Assembly (NCBI RefSeq): GCF_016316925.1
Contig: NZ_JAEEGB010000005.1
Coordinates: 124,001 to 188,000 of the forward strand
Length of the DNA: 64,000 nt
Direction: 5' to 3'
DNA from: Clostridium aciditolerans
GTDB lineage: Bacteria; Bacillota; Clostridia; Clostridiales; Clostridiaceae
The notes beneath the pieces were generated by a model. That model was given only the letters and a program-made list of their open reading frames with translations. It was not told the DNA's origin and did no database searches. The number at the start of each line of letters is the position of its first letter. Position 1 is the first letter of the stretch. Positions 59,367 to 64,000 of this stretch are shown here, piece after piece. Position numbers and translations under genes: made by a program.

Positions 59367-59585
59367 ATGTTACACCTATTATTTTTAATTTCAATGTTGA
59401 TATTTGGAGTTGTTGTATTTGCCCTTAGCGTTGCAGCTCTTCCTATAATAGCAGTTGTTATTGCAGTTGGTTTAGTTTTCTCTGTTATTTCTATTATTTT
59501 CAAATTTGTATTTGGTGGACCACTATTTGTTATTATGATTATTTGTGCAATAGTTTATTTTTCAAACCGCAAAAGAAGATTTTAG
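59367..59585 (+). CDS. Small membrane protein of unknown function
   Basis: 72 residues, nearly all hydrophobic, forming two helices (LHLLFLISMLIFGVVVFALSVAALPIIAVVIAVGLVF-like and GPLFVIMIICAIVYFS) and ending in the positive tail NRKRRF. ATG at 59367 is preceded by TTGGAGGTATAAATT, a strong ribosome site, so translation is likely. I do not recognise the family. Confidence 0.65.
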   Translation: MLHLLFLISMLIFGVVVFALSVAALPIIAVVIAVGLVFSVISIIFKFVFGGPLFVIMIICAIVYFSNRKRRF

Positions 59586-59617
59586 TTTGATACAGAGACT
59601 GTCCTTTTAAAGAGGCA

Positions 59618-59712
59618 GTTCTTTCTTTAAAGTTTGTAAACAGAAAGCTTGAAGATGTGCTAGGTGCTGACGTTGAGAAAAGTAAAATAAAGAAAATGGT
59701 TATAAAGTTGTA
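59618..59712 (+). pseudogene. Possible C-terminal remnant of an unidentified gene
   Basis: This stretch reads FVNRKLEDVLGADVEKSKIKKMVIKL followed by a stop, looks like protein-coding sequence, but has no start codon or ribosome site and directly precedes a terminator. It may be the tail of a lost gene. Low confidence. Confidence 0.3.
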
Positions 59713-59748
59713 AGACCGAAAGTTAACTTTCGGTCTTACAACTTTTTG
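59704..59748. terminator. Bidirectional terminator
   Basis: A perfect palindrome: AAAGTTGTAAGACCGAAAG pairs with CTTTCGGTCTTACAACTTT around TTAA, with T on both sides. It serves the PH-domain gene on the minus strand (stop at 59752) and the plus-strand unit to its left. Confidence 0.92.
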
Positions 59749-59751
59749 CTT

Positions 59752-60129
59752 TTATTTCAACACGTATTCAGCTAATACACTTTGAAGTTCGTATATATTT
59801 AAACTCTTGTTAAATTGCTTTTGTACTGGAAGTTGAGTTCCTGATATCCATATTTTTAGCTCTGCGTCTAAGTCAAAGTTTCCTGCTGTTTCAATGCTAA
59901 AGTGAGTAATACTTTTATATGGAATTGAGTGGTATTCCACTTTCTTTCCTGTTACTCCTTGTCTATCTACTAATATAAGTCTTTTATTTGTAAAAATAAA
60001 CATGTCACGAATTAGCTTGTATGCCTTTTCAATACTCTCTGTAGAAGATAATATGTTGGAAAATTCTTTTTGCACCTCTTGAATATTAACCTCTGAAGCA
60101 TTTCCCATAAGTCCATCAAACAATCCCAT
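59752..60129 (-). CDS. Bacterial PH-domain protein
   Basis: 125 residues forming one PH-like barrel (DUF1696/bPH type): LVDRQGVTGKKVEYHSIPYKSITHFSIETAG and LDAELKIWISG are the repeated strands. The family is cytosolic and has no agreed function. ATG at 60129 follows TTTGGAGGAAGAATAA. Single gene with a terminator directly after it. Confidence 0.85.
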   Translation of the reverse strand: MGLFDGLMGNASEVNIQEVQKEFSNILSSTESIEKAYKLIRDMFIFTNKRLILVDRQGVTGKKVEYHSIPYKSITHFSIETAGNFDLDAELKIWISGTQLPVQKQFNKSLNIYELQSVLAEYVLK

Positions 60130-60336
60130 TTATTCTTCCTCCAAATCATTTAAATTATCCGGTGACTAGTTATCATAATAGAGCCATAAATCTCGTATCT
60201 ACCTTATACAGCCCTTAAGTGATGCTAACTCTTCGGATTTATACAAGAAAATATCAGATAGACTAAAATTCTATCTGATATAGTTACATACTTACCTAAA
60301 TATTAAATTCTACATAAAGTAAAAAAATCCTTTAAA

Positions 60337-61038
60337 TTATAATTCTAATTCCATATTGTCTTTATCAATAAATCCTACCTTTACTTCAGCACCTAGAAGT
60401 TGTTTTAGTAATTGCGCAAGCTCGTCTCTAGCTCCAATTACTTTATCATAGTTTCTATCTTTAAAACCATCTATAGGAAAAAATATATTTTTACTTTCTT
60501 TCGTTATTTTTCCTTCTTCACTCTGTCTCCAAATCCATCTTCTTGTTTTTACCTTATCACCAACAGAGTAAATAAGCTCTCCATCTTCTAATACCTCTGC
60601 TTCTGTCTCTCCAAAAGGAACAAACAAGTCTCCTTTATTAGAAAATCTAACTTAAATATCCTTTGAAGCACTATCCATATCATGTGCCCCTAGTGGAACA
60701 AGGTACTTTAAAGATATGGCATTCCCTAAATCTACTATAGGATTTATACTTGGAAGGCCTTTTTTCTTTGATATCCTTGTAGTCATCGCTTCAATAGAAC
60801 TCATATTTTGATTAGGATTAATTCCTATTTTTTTAAAGGCTTCTCTGTATGGCAGAATCTCCTCTGACTCTTTTACTTTCTTATCCTGAAATTTTTGCTC
60901 TACAGAACTTATACTTTCTTTGAGAAGTTCATTTATCCATATATTATTATCGTTATTATTTATACCTTTTGCTACTACAACTCCAAAACAAACATCTCCA
61001 AGTTCATCAAATACTTTTTCTGAAACTATGAATTTCAT
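60337..61038 (-). pseudogene. B3/B4 tRNA-binding-domain protein interrupted by an in-frame stop
   Basis: The N-terminal part (ATG at 61038 after GAGGGGTGAAAAAT; KFIVSEKVFDELGDVCFGVVVA ... DLGNAISLKYLVPLGAHDMD) and the C-terminal part (FVPFGETEAEVLEDGELIYSVGDKV, RRWIWRQSEEGKI) are one reading frame divided by a single TAA at 60654-60652. Eight more codons lie between it and the next potential start (TTG at 60627). Family members read through as one protein of about 230 residues resembling the B3/B4 domain of phenylalanyl-tRNA synthetase beta. The family may clear mischarged tRNA. Interruption by one base change is the simplest reading. Confidence 0.85.
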
Positions 61039-61410
61039 ATTTTTCACCCCTCGTTTTATATATAAACTTACCACCTTAGCTATCATCACTATATTACTTT
61101 ACTATTGTGGTTATAATTTGTTTTAAGATACATTATAACCTATTTATGAAACTTTTTACAATAGCAAATTCAATTAGAGACTAACTACTTTAAAGGAAAC
61201 ATGCTATTAGCATTTGCATGGGAACCACTTATTTTGTAAAGGGTGCTGATAAAATTTTTAAAACAGCCTTATCCTCATATTCTTCTAAGTTCATTTGAAT
61301 ATTTTATAGATTGTATTGAAGTTTTTTGATAGAGGTGATATAGTTCATAAAATTTAAGATTTGATACAAATGATGAAAAATGAAATCGATTTTACTATAA
61401 CTTTCTAACA

Positions 61411-61439
61411 TTGACATTAACGTTAATGTTAATTAATAT
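61411..61439 (+). promoter_or_regulatory. MerR-type operator and promoter
   Basis: TTGACA at 61411-61416 is followed by the perfect palindrome ACATTAACGTTAATGT (61414-61429) lying between it and the -10 region TAATAT (61434-61439). The operator in the spacer is typical of MerR regulators, which unwind this region upon ligand binding. It lies directly upstream of the merR gene. Confidence 0.75.
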
Positions 61440-61465
61440 TGAAATATAACTATGGAGGTGAAGTA

Positions 61466-61879
61466 ATGGACGTAAAGTATTATCAAATTGATGAAGTGGC
61501 AAAAATAACTGAACTTACAAAAAGAACTATAAGATATTATGAGGATATGGAGTTATATACTACTATAAGAACTGATTCAGGTTATAGATTATACACTGAA
61601 GAAGATATCAATACCATAAAGGAAATAAAAGACCTACGAGTTAAACTAGGATTAACTTTAATTGAAGTTAAAAAGATAATAGGATTAAAAAAAGCTTTAA
61701 ATTCCATTTTTCAAGGTGAAGATAATGACATTGATGATATAAAAGCTTCTATATCAAAAGTAACCGAACTAGTTAATCTTGTAAGAGAAAGAGAAGAAAT
61801 ATTAAAAAGAGTTGAAAAAAAATGCGAAGATCATTTAGTAAAATTAAATTCAATGCTAAGCAATATTCAAGAAAAATAA
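61466..61879 (+). CDS. MerR-family multidrug-type regulator
   Basis: A 137-residue regulator from ATG 61466 (GGAGGTGAAGTA upstream); the frame opens nine codons earlier. The winged helix (YYQIDEVAKITELTKRTIRYYEDMELY) is followed by a dimerisation helix (NTIKEIKDLRVKLGLTLIEVKKIIGL). There is no cysteine set for metals, so it senses an organic compound. The exporter at 61918 follows at 38 bases, and the palindrome upstream is the expected autoregulatory site. Confidence 0.9.
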   Translation: MDVKYYQIDEVAKITELTKRTIRYYEDMELYTTIRTDSGYRLYTEEDINTIKEIKDLRVKLGLTLIEVKKIIGLKKALNSIFQGEDNDIDDIKASISKVTELVNLVREREEILKRVEKKCEDHLVKLNSMLSNIQEK

Positions 61880-61917
61880 CTAGCAATTATATTTAGCAAA
61901 ATACAGGAGGAACAAGA

Positions 61918-63369
61918 ATGAAAAATGATAATTATAAATGGATTGCATTGGCCTGCACTACTTTAGGTGCTTTGCTGTCCGTTATGAGTGGTAGCACCCT
62001 AGTTATAGCACTACCGGTTATGATGAAAGATTTAAATCCAGGTATGGGAGTAGTTACATGGATTCTTATGGGTTATCTATTAGTACTTACTATACTTGTA
62101 CCATCAATAGGCAGAGTTGCAGATATGGTGGGAAGAAAGAAATTGTATGTTAGTGGCTTTGCTATTTTTACTATAACTTCTTTTTTATGTTCTTTATCAC
62201 ATACAGGAATGCAATTATTAATTTATAGATTAATTCAAGGTATTGGTGGTTCATTAATGGTGGCAAACAGTACTGCCATAGTTACAGATGCATTTCCAAA
62301 AAAAGAATTAGGAAAAGCTCTTGGTATAAACAGTATGGCTATCAGTGTAGCTAATGTCATCGGACCTATTTTAGGTGGTTTCTTAGTTAACTTTGGTTGG
62401 AGAAGCATATTCTATATAAATATTCCATTTGGAATTTTTGGAACCATATGGGCAGCAACTCAACTAAAAGAATTAACTTCATTACCTGAAAAACAAAAAT
62501 TTGATTGGATGGGTACCTTTGTCTTTACTATTGGTATAATGTCAATGTTAATTTCTCTAACATTAGGTAGCTTATTAGGATGGTTAAATATTATAGTAAT
62601 AGGTCTATTAATAGCTTCCATAGTCCTTATGGTGATATTCGTTAAAATTGAAAGAAAAGCAGAATACCCAATGATCGATTTAAGACTTTTAAATACCAGA
62701 ATATTAGCTTTTGCAAATGCAAGTAATTTCTTTAATGGTGTAGCAAGAGGTGCTGTTACCTTCTTACTTGTATTTTATCTTCAGGGAATTAAAGCTATGG
62801 ATCCAATTATTGCGGGAATGTACTTAACACCACTGGCTATTTCTATGGTAATTATTTCTCCAATAAGTGGAGCACTTTCAGATAAATATGGTTCAAGAAC
62901 TTTAAGCTCCATAGGATTGATTATTTCTGCTATAGGACTTTTAGGATTTATGACTATAACTACAACTACCTCCATTACAATGCTTGTAATATACATGCTA
63001 ATTATGGGATTTGGTTCAGGACTTTTCTTTTCACCTAATACTAATGCAATTATGGGATCTGTACCAGCGGATAAAAGAGGTGTTGCTGCAGGCCTTAGAA
63101 CTATGTTAAATACCGGCGGAAGTGTAATAAGTATAGCACTTTCTATGGCTATAATATCTTCCAGTGTTACTCCCGAAGCAATGCAAGCTTTATTTGTAGG
63201 AACCCAAGTTGGTTCTCAAGGAATTGCAATAGGTAAATTTATTGGTGCTCTTAGATTAGCCTTTAGTATCTCCTTTGGTTTTAGTGTACTAGCTGCTATT
63301 TTATCTTATTTAAGAGGACCAGAGCCAAAGTGGGATACAGAATCAGAACCAGAATTAAAATTAGCATAG
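61918..63369 (+). CDS. DHA2-family drug efflux permease
   Basis: 483 residues with 14 predicted helices of the EmrB/QacA type. VTWILMGYLLVLTILVPSIGRVADMVGRKKLYV is motif A, IYRLIQGIGGSLMVANSTAIV motif B, and GKALGINSMAISVANVIGPILGGFLVNFGWRSIFYINIPFG motif C with the glycine-proline pattern of proton antiporters. ATG at 61918 follows CAGGAGGAACAAGA. It is co-transcribed with the MerR regulator and probably induced by its substrates. Confidence 0.9.
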   Translation: MKNDNYKWIALACTTLGALLSVMSGSTLVIALPVMMKDLNPGMGVVTWILMGYLLVLTILVPSIGRVADMVGRKKLYVSGFAIFTITSFLCSLSHTGMQLLIYRLIQGIGGSLMVANSTAIVTDAFPKKELGKALGINSMAISVANVIGPILGGFLVNFGWRSIFYINIPFGIFGTIWAATQLKELTSLPEKQKFDWMGTFVFTIGIMSMLISLTLGSLLGWLNIIVIGLLIASIVLMVIFVKIERKAEYPMIDLRLLNTRILAFANASNFFNGVARGAVTFLLVFYLQGIKAMDPIIAGMYLTPLAISMVIISPISGALSDKYGSRTLSSIGLIISAIGLLGFMTITTTTSITMLVIYMLIMGFGSGLFFSPNTNAIMGSVPADKRGVAAGLRTMLNTGGSVISIALSMAIISSSVTPEAMQALFVGTQVGSQGIAIGKFIGALRLAFSISFGFSVLAAILSYLRGPEPKWDTESEPELKLA

Positions 63370-63384
63370 TAATTAAAAAAACTT

Positions 63385-63416
63385 AAGGCCGCTGCTATTT
63401 AAATTAGCGCGGCCTT
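63385..63416 (+). terminator. Terminator of the MerR-exporter pair
   Basis: AAGGCCGC pairs perfectly with GCGGCCTT, with further GCT/AGC pairing inside, followed by CTTAAATTTG. Confidence 0.75.
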
Positions 63417-63513
63417 CTTAAATTTGCTATAGATAGTCCCACACCTACTCCTTGTCCTTTTCTTACTTTATCAGCCAAAATCTATCAAACATATACAATA
63501 AAAATTTTAATAT

Positions 63514-64000
63514 CTAAAAAATAGATCTTATAAAATTAAATGTAATTGCTATAATTCCAAAGTCCGAATCCGCATAGCATGTTCTCATAAGTCCCATATG
63601 AGGCTTTAATATTGGCAATAAAAAAATAGGTATTATGGTAATAATTATTCCATGAATAAGAGATGATAATATGGCTCCTTTTCTACCTGAAACAGAATAT
63701 CCAAAAATCCCTGCTGTACCACCTGAAAATAAATGAGCAGTTATTGCAGGTACAACTATAGCTGTTTTAAGTTTCATTTGTATTAAAAATGTAATAATCC
63801 CTCCTACTAGGCTGCATATGAAACCGAGCATAACCGCATCTGGCTTGTACGTAAAAAATACAGCAGCATCCATGGCTGGCTTTGCATCAGGTATTAGTTT
63901 TTCAGCAATACCTTTAAAGGCGTATAGAATTTCGTCCGTCATCATTCTTACACCAAGAACTATTAAGTAAAAGGATACTGTAAAACTTATGCTGTATTTA
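63514..64000 (-). CDS. UlaA/SgaT-family PTS permease, EIIC (C-terminal part)
   Basis: The frame is open at the right edge, so the N-terminus is outside. Visible residues SFTVSFYLIVLGVRMMTDEILYAFKGIAEKLIPDA, DAVMLGFICSLVGGIITFLIQM and HLFSGGTAGIFGYSVSGRKGAILSSLIHGI belong to the SgaT/UlaA group, with several membrane helices. The family imports ascorbate or a related sugar acid. A symbol is withheld as only the end is seen. No IIA or IIB genes are visible. Confidence 0.87.
   Translation of the reverse strand, partial: KYSISFTVSFYLIVLGVRMMTDEILYAFKGIAEKLIPDAKPAMDAAVFFTYKPDAVMLGFICSLVGGIITFLIQMKLKTAIVVPAITAHLFSGGTAGIFGYSVSGRKGAILSSLIHGIIITIIPIFLLPILKPHMGLMRTCYADSDFGIIAITFNFIRSIF

Noticed and set aside
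59300-59503. 67-codon minus-strand frame opposite the small membrane protein
   Set aside because: Low-complexity ITTAIIGR-type product without a ribosome site; the plus-strand frame has a strong one.

Overview
The window is AT-rich and gene-dense. Strong Shine-Dalgarno sequences precede most genes, some starts are GTG, TTG or CTG, and intrinsic terminators are common. Together with the gene content (an ethanolamine microcompartment operon of the Firmicute EutVW type, a clostridial type I-B CRISPR-Cas system, Spo0E-like and HelD proteins, a PyrR-type attenuator) this points to a spore-forming Clostridium sensu stricto or a close relative. I do not name a species.

Positions 1-13,400 (mostly minus strand) hold a eut operon, read from high to low coordinates: eutG, eutS, eutP, eutV, eutW, eutA, eutB, eutC, eutL, an extended BMC shell protein, eutE, eutM, eutT, a PduL-type eutD and the start of eutJ. 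The rest lies beyond the left edge. Three leaders (before eutG, eutS and eutA) each carry a two-hairpin ANTAR target, with hexaloops having A at 1 and G at 4, overlapping an intrinsic terminator. EutW phosphorylating EutV would therefore antiterminate all three segments.

Positions 13,600-28,800 are a patchwork of single genes: helD, a phosphotransferase remnant, D-serine dehydratase, an XRE-cupin regulator, two EamA exporters (one next to a MocR-type regulator), a DeoR / RidA / TIM-barrel isomerase / DeoR / MFS catabolic cluster, and a YitT-family membrane protein whose leader is an elaborate nested-hairpin element. Two divergent copies of a two-hairpin repeat lie here in opposite orientation.

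Positions 28,865-45,790 are a complete type I-B CRISPR-Cas locus. Array 1 has 43 repeats and 42 spacers. The minus-strand operon runs cas6-cas8b-cas7-cas5-cas3-[threonine aldolase]-cas4-unknown-cas1-cas2. Array 2 has 45 repeats plus one degenerate one. The arrays share nearly identical leaders, differ at one repeat base, and are both read on the minus strand. Inside cas8b an ideal Shine-Dalgarno and ATG predict a separately translated Cas11b small subunit. A threonine aldolase gene with its own promoter and terminator separates the interference genes from the adaptation genes.

Positions 45,900-64,000 hold a metallo-beta-lactamase-fold hydrolase, an Lrp regulator, a soluble chemotaxis-type transducer, carB and carA (with a MITE-like repeat between them and a PyrR attenuator upstream), a Spo0E-like phosphatase, a Cu/Zn superoxide dismutase, a class B penicillin-binding protein, tryptophanase, a LysR regulator, small membrane and PH-domain proteins, a B3/B4-domain gene broken by an in-frame stop, a MerR regulator with its 14-TM drug exporter, and the C-terminal part of a UlaA-type PTS permease at the right edge. 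I saw no rRNA, tRNA or prophage genes.
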